Shown piece by piece: positions 1 through 11,800 of a stretch of DNA of 50,380 bases. The first letter of the stretch is position 1, and each line of letters begins with the position of its first letter. A program made the position numbers and the translations under genes. The DNA lies in assembly GCA_003550305.1 (NCBI GenBank), contig QKYT01000388.1:1-50380 (forward strand), given 5' to 3'. This DNA is from Glomus cerebriforme (lineage: Eukaryota; Glomeromycota; Glomeromycetes; Glomerales; Glomeraceae). The notes beneath the pieces are model-generated. The model worked only from the letters and a program-made list of their open reading frames with translations. It did no database searches and had not been told where the DNA came from.

Positions 1-2
1 TT

Positions 3-176
3 AATCTACCACATTTATTTTTAACTGATTCAGCTGAAAAATATTACCATGATGTCTTATTACCATTAATACCTCAATTAATTCATATACTATGTTGTGC
101 ACATATTATAATCTTATTGTGTATGTTTAATTTTTTTTATTCTTCTTCTTATTTTAGTAACTATAAAAATATTTAA
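3..176 (+). CDS. Possible 3' end of a gene cut by the window edge
   Basis: An open frame runs from the left edge to a stop at 174-176. Its first ~30 codons read like real protein, with an LPHLFLTDSAEKYYHDVLL segment, and the rest becomes hydrophobic and low in complexity. An intron-like stretch (GTATGT start near 121, TTTTAG end at 157) lies inside, so the true end may differ. I do not recognise a family. A chance open frame in AT-rich DNA cannot be excluded. Confidence 0.25.
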   Translation, partial: NLPHLFLTDSAEKYYHDVLLPLIPQLIHILCCAHIIILLCMFNFFYSSSYFSNYKNI

Positions 177-505
177 TTTTTATAGAATTATGGATTTATA
201 ATAATTAAAAAATTTTCATATTAAAATCAATAGATACATGGAGAACATTATNTCAATTTCNCATTTTAAAAGAATTTTTNTATAAAATCAAAAAGGTTTT
301 GTCCTTTCTTCTACCTGAAGAGGCTAATACTATATAGTTCATTTGAAAATGCATCACCCTTTATATAACAAGACTCATTTGAATTCCTAAATAAAAATAA
401 AAAAATAAAGTGTAAAAAGAATCATAAAGAAACTAAAAAAATAAAGCCATAAAATATGTTTATAAGGAGTATAATCTTATCTGTATGAGAAGTTTGTGAT
501 GAGGC

Positions 506-740
506 TGTTGTAGCCCAAACGTAACCATGTCCCAAATCCAACTTGGGATATCCCAAATCAAACTTGGGACAATCCTATGTCCGAAATTTAACCATATCCC
601 AAACAAAACTAGTAAATTTTAAATGTTTAAGACGTCTCAAACTACCATTTAAGACTGAGTTAGTTTGGGACATGGTCAAGTTTCGGATATAAGGTTTTCC
701 CAAGTTTGATTTGGGACATGGTAGTGTTTGGGCTACAACA
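506..740. mobile_element. MITE-like inverted-repeat element, ~235 bp
   Basis: The two ends are inverted copies starting TGTTGTAGCCCAAAC (506-520, and in reverse at 726-740). The similarity continues inward through repeated blocks of CATGTCCCAAATC and AACTTGGGA, so each arm is itself built from short sub-repeats. AGGC directly precedes (502-505) and follows (741-744) the element, fitting a 4-bp target duplication. There is no transposase; the open frame on the minus strand here is only the palindrome read through. Superfamily not assigned. Confidence 0.8.
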
Positions 741-2725
741 AGGCCATTCTGTTTATAATATGAGCAGCATGATCTCATTGCAAACTCCTCACACCCTATA
801 ATAATAATAATAATAAATGTTAGTAAACAGCAATTAATTTATTATTTCACTGAAACCATCCTTTTATTCACATACTAAAATTACTAAATCAATAGTTTAC
901 GATAAGGTATGGCACAGTATAATTCAGATTTTAAAGCAGAAAAATTTTAACAATCAAAAAATTACTGTATAATCATAAAAATGTGTGAATTATTGGTATA
1001 TTCCAATGTAATATATTTAAAGCTATGTAAACATAACATTTACCTTGATAGGGAACTTAATTAAAGCTGAAGTGAATAGACCAAAAAAATAAAAGATCCA
1101 GACATATGGACCTTATGCCAAAAGTGTTCATATTCTCGTTTGTCTAAATAAAATAAAATAAAAAATGTTTAGAAATCTAATAACAAGGGAATTACCCATT
1201 TATCATAAAAATTAAGTATGTCTGTATGAAAAAACTATATGGAAAACATAAATAAATAGCTTATGTTAGATATAGTATAAGTAGCATGTATGGGTTTTAA
1301 AACATTCACTCAGATATAAATAAATAGATATCAGGCATTTGCTCACTCAAATATGCAAATATGCATATATGAGGTTCATTCAGGCATGATAGAATAGCTC
1401 ACTTTAGGTATCAGGTATGCGTGTATGAGGATCAAAACACTCACTCAGGTATAATAAAAGAAATAATATAGGAATACAAAAATTTTTTTTTTGGGTAAAA
1501 TTTTCTTTGGCATGAGTTATTTTCCGTTATAGTTATATTATAATAATCATTAACGGATGGTTCCGGCGGATTCAGATCGCACTCTATAAAAAAATAATTA
1601 CTATGAGTCATGACTAATAAATATATCCTGGTGATTTATTAGTATACAAAAAAATTACTTATTCGAAATGATAATTGATAATTATTTAATTTTAAAAAAG
1701 ATCCTGTCATGTGTAAAAATATTTTGTGTACAGCAATACATTACGTACAATTTACATTATTCATTTGTACATTAAAAAAATTATTTATTTACTATAATCA
1801 GAAACATTATTATTTACACTGATCGATATGAGGAATATGAGGACGAAGTATTAGAATAGCTAGTTGTATATAAGGATCAGATGATTGTATGATTAAAGGG
1901 ATTACATTCATTTCTTTATTTGATTTCAGTTAATTTTACAAGATGTTGATTGGATAATTTATTTAAAATATTAAGCAATTAGCTTATTTTTAAATTTAAA
2001 TATAATTCTTTTTTAAATTAGAATCCTTAAAACCATTTTTTGATAGGAAAAGTAGAAATCGTTATTATTATAAACCATTCGAATGTTTAATAAATAAAAG
2101 CAGAAAGATAGTTAAAAAAAATGCGACAATGGTTGGATCAAGTTATTGAATTCAATTTCTTAAATATAAAAAATAACAAATTAACATAATAATTTCAAAT
2201 GTTTGATATTGCATCATCATCATTAAATATTGTGGAAGATATTTGTTCACACATTTTAGTGTGATTCGATTCGATTTAAAATATAATTTATTTTGACCAT
2301 TTTGAGAATTTGGTGTTCAGTTTTTATATATTAGTTCTTTTTTGTAAGAGGACAATATTATAGATGTTAAACCATTTATGACTTTATGTTTGTAAAAGTA
2401 AATGATTACTAATTCAACTAATATGGTAAGTACAGTAACAGGGGACGAAGCCTTACTCATAAATGCATATTCTAGTTTAATTAATTGATCCGCAAAACAA
2501 ATAACACGCAGCATAGATTATTTCTAGAATATTCGAGTAAAAAAAAAAAGAAAAAAAATGGGCCCAGATTATGTGTATTATTTGCATGGTATTGTATATT
2601 CTTTGTATATAAATTATTCAAAATCTATCATATTACTAATAAATACACTATGTTACTATGTTACTACAGCATAAAATCCATAAATACAGTGCTTTCTTTT
2701 TTTATTATTAAAACAACAAACAACA
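741..2725. other. AT-rich intergenic stretch
   Basis: No convincing gene. Short open frames at 2317-2514 and 2485-2775 are low-complexity and lie antisense to or upstream of the next gene. Three degenerate units containing 'CACTCAGGTAT'-like and 'TGTATGAGG'-like words lie at about 1283-1460. The last ~200 bp should hold the promoter and 5' leader of the nuclease-like gene at 2726, but I see no clear core element. Confidence 0.5.
1283..1460. repeat. Degenerate short direct repeats
   Basis: The blocks near 1283-1325 and 1415-1460 share the order ATGTATG..G, AAAACA, TCACTCAGRTATA. A third partial unit (ATATGAGGTTCATTCAGGCATGATAGAATAG) lies between them. Copies are diverged and unit edges are unclear. 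Confidence 0.35.
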
Positions 2726-4426
2726 ATGTCAAAAGTATCGGATTTCTTTTTAATTACTCCAGCCAAGAACTATAGTTTTTTCAGCTACTATAATTATCGC
2801 AAGCAACAGTCTGATTTTACAAACTCATTTGAAAAGGAAGCATATAGACTGTTTATCGATTTAAAGGAACTAACAAAAGATAGTAACTATTCAGAGGAGG
2901 TTAGAATTGCTGCAAGACAACTGCTTAATAATCATAAGGTAAGTTTAATATACTTTTATAATTTTTTTGTTTCTTGGTGTGCATCTTCTATCGTATATAC
3001 ACTTTTTACCACTCCTCTTGGTCATATGATTTCTTTGAGATTCTTGGCATTGGACAGTGCGAGACGGAATTATTTAGTCTTGTCCAAAAGCATGGTGCAC
3101 GAACTCTTGTGAATGTGTCACTTGATGTAAATTTTACTAGAAGGCTGGATACAGAGTCATGAACATTGTGGTATCCTCGGGTATCCTTGGATATCGTGGG
3201 TATTCGGCGTATCCTCTGATATGTGTCCAGGCTTTGATTCGTTATTATACCACTTTTTCTTTAGTTATTCTATTATTTTTTCTTTTTTTATGTTATTTAT
3301 TGTCTTTGTAATTGATTTTATTTGTTGTAATTGTTGTTCTTTATGATATATATTTTGCCATAATTGTTGTTCTTTATGAGATGTTTATGTATTATATGTT
3401 TAATTTTTTTTGTATATATTATGTATTAATTTATTGTCTTTTTCTTTCTTTTTTTGTTGTTATATTTATATTTCTAAGGATCATCGCAAAAGACTTCATG
3501 ATGTCCATATGTTCTGGAATGAAATTGAGTCATCTATCAGAGATAGAAAGAACTTGATTGACTCTGATGAATTATTGAAAAACAATATGGTATGTATTGC
3601 GATGATATTTGTCTAATTTTATGAAATGAATATTTAATATCTTTACTCTCTAAAAATTTTTAAGAATAGAAAACGATTAGCCGAGGAATTCCTACCAAAT
3701 TTCACTCGTTCATATTCCTTTCCTGGATTTTCTACAAATACTAGAAGAGTTAATAAACCTTTCCGTTCAGGAAACTTCAAGCCTGAAACTAAAATTCCTA
3801 TCAAAAGGATTTTAAACTCAAATTCAGATGACTTTGGTGGAGAATCTTCCTCATCAGAAGATGAATATATTGATAATAATGTACTGGTAAAATATGTTCA
3901 TGAAGTATTGGAAACTTTAGGAATGAAGGCTACTATGACTGGAAATTCGTACATGAACCCCATAACAAAAAGAATGATGTTTTTTGATAATGGTGGAGTT
4001 GATATATATGCCTGGTATAAAGAAATGGAAGTATTGATACGATGTAAGAAATGTACTGGTCCTGTTAAAGCTAAGACCGTTCGAGAGATGGAAGGTATTT
4101 TATTAAATCAAGATGGTAAAATAGGTTGTATAATATCTGAGTCTGGGTTTAGTAAGGATGCTATTAATATGGTGGAAGCATCTAAACGGAAGATTATTCT
4201 GACCACCAAATTGAAAGCTTATTTTGACATAGAAAATTATTATAATATGATGGTTAAAATACCTCAAAATGTTCCTCTTATCAATCATAATATAATAATG
4301 GATGATGTAACAATTGAAGTGGTAAAGGATGGAGATGTTGAAGTTAGTGTAATGGAAAGTCACATTGAAGTGAAGGGAAGAGGGAGTACAACAATTAATA
4401 TTAGTTGTAAAAAGTTATGTAAATAA
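2726..4426 (+). CDS. Mrr/PD-(D/E)xK restriction-endonuclease-like protein, 3 exons
   Basis: Exons 2726-2938, 3479-3589 and 3665-4426 (GTAAGT..AG and GTATGT..AG introns, both phase 0) give 361 residues. The N-terminal ~108 residues have no recognised fold. A Ser/Asp/Glu-rich linker at about 160-185 leads to a C-terminal domain resembling Mrr-type nucleases: FFDNGGVDIYAW (Asp221), VLIRCKK (Lys236), then a VREMEGIL helix and IGCIISESGFSKDA, which match the family's core strand-helix order. Known Mrr enzymes carry D..(E/Q)xK; here the E/Q position is Arg234, so cleavage is doubtful. Such domains are common in Rhizophagus proteins of unknown role and may be host-domesticated or element-derived. 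Intron 1 is unusually long (540 bp) and contains foreign-looking sequence. The start is the first ATG of exon 1, after an A-rich leader. Confidence 0.72.
3169..3220. repeat. ~10-bp tandem repeat in intron 1
   Basis: About five units of the type YGGGTATCCT (variants TGGTATCCT, CGGGTATCCT, TGGATATCG, TGGGTATTC, GGCGTATCCT) stand in a row. They are flanked by imperfectly inverted CTGGATACAGAG (from 3145) and CTGATATGTGTCCAG (ending 3230). The block is much richer in G+C than the surrounding intron and fits a small element inserted into it. Confidence 0.55.
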
Positions 4427-5489
4427 TAATGTCCATTTTGAACGATTGAATATGTGCGACACGTGATGAAATAATACAAAATTGTGCAATATGCAGTATT
4501 AATTGTATTATCTCGTGTACATCAATGATAAAATTTACAGTTTTCATCAGTCATATTTATTTGTTTACAAAAAAAAATTGCTATATTAAGCGAGAAAGTG
4601 TAAGAATGAATTTATTTCAAGCGCCTGCTAGAGCAAAATAATTAATATTTTGTATTTGGTTTACAATAAAAAAAAAAAAAATTACTATAAATTTATGTCT
4701 ATTAATCCATGTTGATAATTGATTCTTTCAACTATTTGATTAGTTTTGACTAAAAAAAATATTATTTACATTTTTATATTTTAATAATTCAGTTAAGTTT
4801 AAACTAATTTTATTACCATAATAAATTTTGCTTTATCGAATGACAAATATAATGATAAATTATTTGAGATGATTTTAACAAATTTATTTTAATTGGCCAA
4901 ATCTCAATTAAGGAAATAAGATTTGGACTATAAATTATATTCGACCACTCCATAAATAGCCTTTTCATTTGTGTAATGCTTTAAGAGTGGAATAATCTGA
5001 AAATTTTGAATATTGGTGAAGTAAAAGAGAGATTTAAAGGACAAAATATATTTAAAAAAATCAATTATTAATTATTTTTGGTTCCTCTACTCATTTAAAA
5101 AGTTCTAAATTTTTTTAAAAAAATAAAAATATATATACAATATATGATTGTACAAGTATCATAATCTTTCAAACCTACAAAATCAAAAAAAAAATATTAA
5201 AAAAAAAATTCTATTTTAATAAATTTATAAAGATTCATTTTCTAAAGTAGTAATTTTTTAATTTACAAAAAAAAAGTAAGAAAATGGTTTATATTTTTTT
5301 AAAAAAAAAATTATTATTTTAAAATAAATTGTTAATAGAATATTTTTAAAATTAAAATAACCTTAAAAAATAAATTTATATTTAATAAATATTAACATTT
5401 TTATAATCCAAAAGATTAATACTTTTGTTATCTACAAATAAAAAAAGTGTTATCTACAAAATAAAAAAAAAATGTCAATAAAAAATCTA
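4427..5489. other. Non-coding AT-rich stretch with many A/T homopolymers
   Basis: No open frame of note. Long poly-A/poly-T runs dominate from about 5050 to 5490. The first part presumably includes the 3' end of the nuclease-like transcript. Confidence 0.5.
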
Positions 5490-5760
5490 TGGTTTTACTA
5501 TGAGACTGCAGCAGATACCCATAGGCTTATTAAAATTAAGCGTCTGTGCCCTACCCTCGTATAGTACTATACCGTTCCAACCCAGCCAGCCCTATTGTGA
5601 GACTGCAGCCCAATTAAGCACCGGTACTTACGCAAACTAAATAAGCATATTATGCTCCCTGCCACGCCATAATATTATGCTGCTCCACTTATTCAATTAT
5701 AACCGCCAGTCCTACCAAGACTACAATTGTGCAGGTATCCTTGGGCTTCATGAATTTTGA
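5490..5760. other. GC-richer island of unknown nature
   Basis: This ~270-bp block is clearly richer in G+C than its surroundings. GAGACTGCAGC occurs twice (about 5502 and 5600), related words CAGATACCCATAGGCTT and CAGGTATCCTTGGGCTT mark its two ends, and ATAATATTATGCT-like words recur inside. I see no long open frame, no tRNA fold and no clear terminal inverted repeat. It could be a transposon relic or a non-coding RNA gene. Confidence 0.4.
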
Positions 5761-6480
5761 TTAAACTGAAAAAAATAATATAAAATTCTAATATGAGCTA
5801 TGCAGGAGATACTAATTAAAATAGTAGTATATCACATTAAAAATAAATATAAATATCTCTATAACTATTTCAATAATAAGGCTATCTGAACTAACATTAT
5901 TTTATCTTGTGCTTTTCTTTTATTATTAATTCACGTGGATAAAGCTTATATCATATAATATATTATTAAGAAAGCATGATCAAAGACTTGATATTTTAAA
6001 ATCACAGATTTTATAATCAGGAAATATCTAAACGCACTTTTTATATCAATCACAACTAAAATAAATAAATATATATATATTTATTTATTTATTTATCGAT
6101 ATATATTTTATATTATAATCTAAAATAACAAAAAATGCCAAAAAAATTTTTAATGGCAAAAAAGAAATCATTGAATTAAAACTAAAAAAGAATTTATTGT
6201 TTTTTACGCAGTGCATAAAATTTGACTGCGGAATTATATCATGCCTTTTATGTCCATATAGATGAGTCAAAGATCCAGATCGATAGATCGATATGCAAAA
6301 TGGCCTGCATAATGATCAACAATCAGCACATCATTTGAAAGAAATACGGAATTCAAAACACGGATCAATTTTATGATTAACTAAGGCGTAAACATCTCGA
6401 TTTCAATGGAAATAAAATAGTCAAATCAACAATGGAATTTTAAGGTAAATTAGTAAACCCAGGTTAAAGCCGACTCGATA
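5761..6480. other. Intergenic stretch
   Basis: AT-rich, with an ATTTATTTATTTA-type microsatellite near 6060-6100. No supported gene. Confidence 0.5.
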
Positions 6481-6481
6481 C

Positions 6482-6491
6482 TATATATATA
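6482..6491 (+). promoter_or_regulatory. TATA-like element of the membrane-protein gene
   Basis: TATATATATA followed by AATCC lies 115 bp before the start codon at 6607, with a CT-rich stretch just downstream (CCTTCACCTTTCG). The position suits a core promoter with an ~80-bp leader. Such words are frequent in this AT-rich DNA, so support is modest. Confidence 0.35.
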
Positions 6492-6606
6492 AATCCTTCA
6501 CCTTTCGAACTTTTCAGAAAAAAATTTCAGAATTAAAAAAAAAATATTATCATTTTTAAAAAGCAACTTACAATCTAAATTGATTTATATTTACATTCCA
6601 GAATAA

Positions 6607-7569
6607 ATGGCATCGAGTTTTCTACAATTAACACATACATTATTAGAACCCATACCTCAATATGTATTGGGTTGCTTACCTGCTATAGCCATAATAGGAG
6701 CATCTCCGATGAATAAATTTACAGAAAAATTAGCATGGATTTTGCGATGTCTTGGCTGTCCATTTATAGGACTGTTTTATGCCTTAAACATAGGAGGTAA
6801 AAAAGAATCGCGTTGTATTTATTGGCTTTCATCAGATTATTTTGCTATAATCGGAGACGAAGAAACCACTGGAAACATAAAATTAAAATATAGACCTTTC
6901 GGATTTTATACTATGTTATTGAACAGAGATCAAAATTACGACTTAAAAACATACGTAGATCGATGCACTGCAAAGATTTCTGTTCTAGAAAGATTGTCAT
7001 CATTGGTATCTGCATACTACATAGTAGTCGGTATAATGGCAGGAATATCCATGGTAACGGGTTCGGTTGTCTGTGTGAGTTGGCCATATATCCCATTATT
7101 ATTATCTTGGACAATTCCTGCACTTTGTAGGAGAGGATTTTCAGGAAATCTAGTAGTTAAAGATCCTAATATAGAGTTTAATAATGTACAAATAATTATG
7201 GATGTCAATCAGAGTGTTAGAATTCATAAACGTTTTACTGTTACAGTAACTGCCTTTATATCAATAGTTTACCCTTGGATAACGGTACTTCTGGCCTACT
7301 TCACTCCTCCGATTGGTTATTTTTGTCGAAGTAAATTTATCACTATATTTTGTGTCATATGGTCATTTAACAGTGTTTTGGCATATTTATGCCACTGGAA
7401 AGGTGAAAGAAATTTATTTGGTAAATGGTACATTCATGCTTGGTTTTCTTTATGCGGTCTTATAGTTGCAATTCTTTTATTTGGTTTAGGCTTGTTTACT
7501 AAGAATAACCAATGGTGGGTTGATGCGTTTGGAAATTCTTGTAGTATATCGAGTATAGGATGTGTTTGA
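6607..7569 (+). CDS. Multipass membrane protein of unknown function
   Basis: A single uninterrupted frame of 320 residues with good internal complexity. About seven hydrophobic segments can be seen at residues 19-35, 43-62, 132-155, 158-174, 211-232, 243-262 and 278-297. A ~65-residue hydrophilic part between the second and third contains EETTGNIKLKYRPFGFYT. There is no cleavable signal peptide; the first hydrophobic segment probably acts as an anchor. I recognise no transporter or receptor motif. Cysteines cluster in the C-terminal tail (SCSISSIGCV). The start is the only ATG that includes the first segment, and a TATA-like element lies at a plausible distance. Likely a lineage-specific fungal protein. 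Confidence 0.75.
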   Translation: MASSFLQLTHTLLEPIPQYVLGCLPAIAIIGASPMNKFTEKLAWILRCLGCPFIGLFYALNIGGKKESRCIYWLSSDYFAIIGDEETTGNIKLKYRPFGFYTMLLNRDQNYDLKTYVDRCTAKISVLERLSSLVSAYYIVVGIMAGISMVTGSVVCVSWPYIPLLLSWTIPALCRRGFSGNLVVKDPNIEFNNVQIIMDVNQSVRIHKRFTVTVTAFISIVYPWITVLLAYFTPPIGYFCRSKFITIFCVIWSFNSVLAYLCHWKGERNLFGKWYIHAWFSLCGLIVAILLFGLGLFTKNNQWWVDAFGNSCSISSIGCV

Positions 7570-8200
7570 ATAATTTATTTATTTCATAAACACTATGATT
7601 TAAAGTCAGAATTCCTTATATTTTTCTTCTAGGTATCTTAAATTTTCCAACAATGTATAATTTTAAAAATTATTTATAATTAGCAATTTCAACCCCATAA
7701 ATGGCTTGGTTATCCGCCGCATATATTCATTATTTAATTAATTTAATTAATTTACTAATAAAAAAAAAATATTTTTTTTTTTTTTACTTTATCATCCATC
7801 GATATGATGCTCTTGATGCTCTAAATTTCTTGAACTATCTTGTAAATATATCAATTAAAATCGTATATGGGTCGTCCTGTAATTTTGGTACCTTCGAAAA
7901 AATAATCACCGCATTATGTTGGCATTACGATGCGTTTGGCTTACTACAGTATATTCGAATTTAATAACGTTTTAATTCAAAACCATTGTGAAACATAATC
8001 CTAATGGATTTATCGTAAAAAAAAAACTGAGGATAACTCAACTTTTAAAAGCTCTTAACATTCAGAGTGTAATACAAAAGTATAACTGTGGTCCAAGTTC
8101 TAATCAATCAATCTTTTTATCGCCATTGGGCCCTTTATCTGAATGTTTTACTCTGTCTTTTGTCTCTTTAAACGTCAAATTTGAAATAATTTAATGTGTT
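7570..8200. other. Intergenic stretch without a supported gene
   Basis: Open frames at 7701-7964 and 7988-8194 are rich in Asn, Ile and Lys and contain homopolymer runs. They show no family features, and I read them as chance. Confidence 0.5.
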
Positions 8201-8550
8201 GCTAAATCTCACCGCAGGTGATTATCACCACACTGCTTAATTCAGGCCGAAAATTATAGTTTTGGCCAGAGTTAAAAAACAAAAAAAAAACATTGGCCGT
8301 AAAAATGATAATTTAAATATGATTAGATATTGTAGATATTGATCGCACTAAAATTTTGAAATTTTTTTTTTTTTTTTTAGAAAAATCAAACTTTTGCGTT
8401 TTTCTCAAAAAACTATTCGAACAGTGGCCTTTTTAACATATGAGAAACTTGTTCTACTCATAAATTTACATATAATAGCACTATTTGTATAATGATTAGG
8501 TTAATATTTTAATCAAAAATTCAAAAAAATATAAAAAATTTTAGGCGCAA
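8201..8550. mobile_element. Small repeat element, copy 1
   Basis: The element opens with GCTAAATCTCACCGCAGGTG and ends near 8550. In order it shares with the copy at 23530-23901: GCTTAATTC.GGCC, a GGCCAGAGTTAA motif, ATCGCA..AAATTTTGAAA, AAAAATCAAA, CTCAAAAACTAT, CAAATTTACA and AATGATTAGGTTAATAT. The right end is eroded (AACGCTAAATC). It lies about 300 bp before the RNF213-like start codon, in the same orientation as copy 2. Confidence 0.65.
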
Positions 8551-8844
8551 CGCTAAATCAAAATCACATTATTCTAACTTTGTTTATTACTTTACACCAT
8601 TTTTTTTCTTGATTCTTATCAGTTATGTTTTTCTTATACTATGTCAAATTTGAATTTATCTTTCGTTACACAAATGGACTGATGTGAATTAATTCATATT
8701 TCTGATTATCTAACTGCTATGATCAATTCCCATATATATTATCTGTACGAGTCCGGTGCCGTCTCACAATGGACTATAAAATGGTTAAGGTTTATTATTT
8801 TTTTAAATAAAAAAATGTTATTTTATTTTTACTTTTCGTAGAAA

Positions 8845-11800
8845 ATGAATAAAACATTTACGTTTCATGCTCATTTACCAGAAGGAATAGAAGAAATTGG
8901 ACAACCAATAATTCTTGGTGACATAAAAGAATTAGGATTTTGGGAAACCCCTATCGTAAAACTTCATCGACCATTTCCTAAAAGTCCAACTTTTTGGCAA
9001 TCTGAACCGATAACTATTTCCATAACAAACATTCCTGAAAAAAATTATATTCAATATAGGTTTGCTATTCATTTACTAAAACCTACATTTCATGAAAAAC
9101 ATGTTTTCGAAGGAAATGATGATAAAGACAATCGTGTATTGGAAATTGAGATAGAGAATCAATTTGCTATTTGGAAAAATAATTTTGATTTGAGTCAAAA
9201 ATTGAATCTCGACCAAATTCAAGGCGATGTTTTTGTAGATTGTATTTTTAACTCTATCGGAGTTTACAACCTTAAAGATAAAGTTATGGAATATCAATAT
9301 GTATTGAATCTTTACAATGATTTTATAATTCGTGCATCAAATCTCGAGTATATTGTCAATCATATTGACGATAAATTAAAAGAAAAACGAATTTTCTTAT
9401 GCTTTCTTTTAGGATATCATATTTTAAGACAAGATTTGGATTATGAATTACCAAAAGACTTTCCGTCTGAATTATTGCTCGATGCGCTTGACAACTATAA
9501 GCAAGAAACTTTATCTTCAGATGTCAAAGTCCTGATGCATACTGCTATTACAACTTTAATCCAGCATAATGCCTTTCAATATCAATTCCATTGGCTCAAA
9601 ATTTTTGCAATTGTGACAGAAATTGATCCTAACTATAATTTTATCTATCACTTCAATGCTTTAAAATATCCTAATGACGATTTATTAGAAAATTTTATTA
9701 ACGAGGTGGAAATTATAAATCCTCATATTAAGAATATTGAATTCGAAATCTACGTTAAAATTGCAAAGGTAATAAATGCTCCATTTATTGTATTTATTTA
9801 TATATTTTATATTTATAATTTATATTTTTTTATCATTTTTAAACAGTGGTTGATTCAATTATGTCATAATAATGACTCTCTTTTCAAACTATGGAATGAT
9901 ATTCTTTTGCATAATAACGCAATTGATGAGATTATTTTCAAATTTTTCGTTGATCGAGTTCAAAAAAATATATCCGATAATGATGCTCACGCTTTAGAAA
10001 CCCATTTTAACAGAATTCCAAAAAATTGTCAAGATGATGTTTCTGAAATTTTTCGAAATCATGCTTTATGTTTACTTGAAAATCCAATTCGAAAGTGGGA
10101 AAATCGAGATGTTGTTGCTATGCAAAATCTACTTCAAAATGATAACTTAAAATGGTCAAATGACGATGCTATACTTTCATTAGAGTTGATATCTCGGTCT
10201 CGTAGTTTGGAATTATTGAGTATATTCCCTGAACTTTTGGATAACTTATTTCAAAATAATTTTTCTGATACCAAAAAGAAAAGGATACCAAACGTTTGCG
10301 TAAATTGGTTTACACTTTTTTTGATTAAATTGAGTACAAATGAGAAAAATATTTCAAATAAAAGCAACTTTATCTTCTTGATATTTCAACAATTAGAACG
10401 TATGCATCCTTTGCTTAGTCGTCGAAAAAATATTTGGCAGAATCTTACGACTATTGCCGCAGAGAAAGTAAAGGCACATTCTGAGTCTCAAATAATTAGT
10501 GCAATAAAATTTATAGACCAACAAACAAAAGAACAAGAAATCAAAGGATTATTTTCCGATATAATTAAAGAAATGGTTAATAAGACCATTCGAGAAACAA
10601 ATAATCAGTTGATTTATAAAATATTCACGATTTGCGGTTGCAAAAGCAAAATATTAGAAGTTCCGAACACGTAAGATTAACGTTACATTAATAATAGTTA
10701 TATTATATAATCGACTTATCTTAATAAAAAAAAATTTTTTTTTTTTAGAATGGTCGAAGATATTTTATGCTATATCTTGGACAAATTACAAAAAAAATCG
10801 GACGTACTTGGAGCTTCAGACCAATATTTAAACATGATAAAATCTAGTAAATTTTGGATTATTATATTAAACGCCACAGGAAGTGTTGAAAAACTCAATG
10901 CAAATTCATATTTTCAACATATCATATCAAATACCGTTGAACTTAATGGATTACTTTTAAAAAAAAAGATAAACATTCGACTACTACAGCGACTTTTTGA
11001 ATACTCTGATGAACAAATATTTCAGTATTTTGATGAAATTGGAAGGAAGAAATATTTAAAAGATGTGATCGTTTCTCTAGTTGAGATCGCAGAACTTAGA
11101 AAATTATGTTATGGTTATAAACTTAAACTTGATCAACTCCATAAATTTTATAATGGATTTTGTTCAATTTCTAAGGTTACAGATATTGATGATTATATTC
11201 AGGATTTAAATAAACGTATGGAAACTTTAGATAAAGTTATTTTGAATCAGACAATATTATCAGATTATTGGAAATTTCATGAGAAAACGTTGGATAGCGC
11301 AAGTCGTTGCTACAAACTTAATCGATCCCAAATTTTCAGAAATATCTTTGAAGTTTGTTTTCAGGAAGATAATTCTGCAACAAGTGTAGAATATATTTCA
11401 CAAACATTAATGCCGATCGTTTTTAAAAAATATGATGCTATTTATAAGGAATGGGAAAAATTCAAACGTTCGGATGCTTTTTTAAAAAATATTACAAATT
11501 TTAGTTTAGAAATTGAATTAATGGAAAGTTATAAATCCTCAAAAAACAAAAAGTTTGTACAAGCTCTTAATAATCTTTCGAAGATTCCCCAATGGATTGA
11601 AAGATTTGAGAATTTGGAAAAAGTTGTAAAAATTTTCAAAGTACTACATAATGAAGATGATTGGCTATCAAAATCGTTTCGTATTTTAAATGATGATTCC
11701 GTGGTGCTTCGCGTATTAAATAATTTCTTTGATTATCTTGACAAAAATATCTCGATTAATCAAGACTGTTGGGAATTGATAAAAGAATTATCAATTGCCG

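Noticed and set aside
575..778. 67-codon minus-strand open frame
   Set aside because: It is the palindromic MITE read through; no protein-like character.
7701..8194. Two open frames between the membrane protein and the RNF213-like gene
   Set aside because: Low complexity, homopolymer runs, and no domain or paired splice sites that would give a sensible protein.
9769..9846. Reading the first RNF213-like open frame as one exon
   Set aside because: The VINAPFIVFIYIF.. insert is absent from the paralog, which has an intron at exactly this place; splice signals are good.
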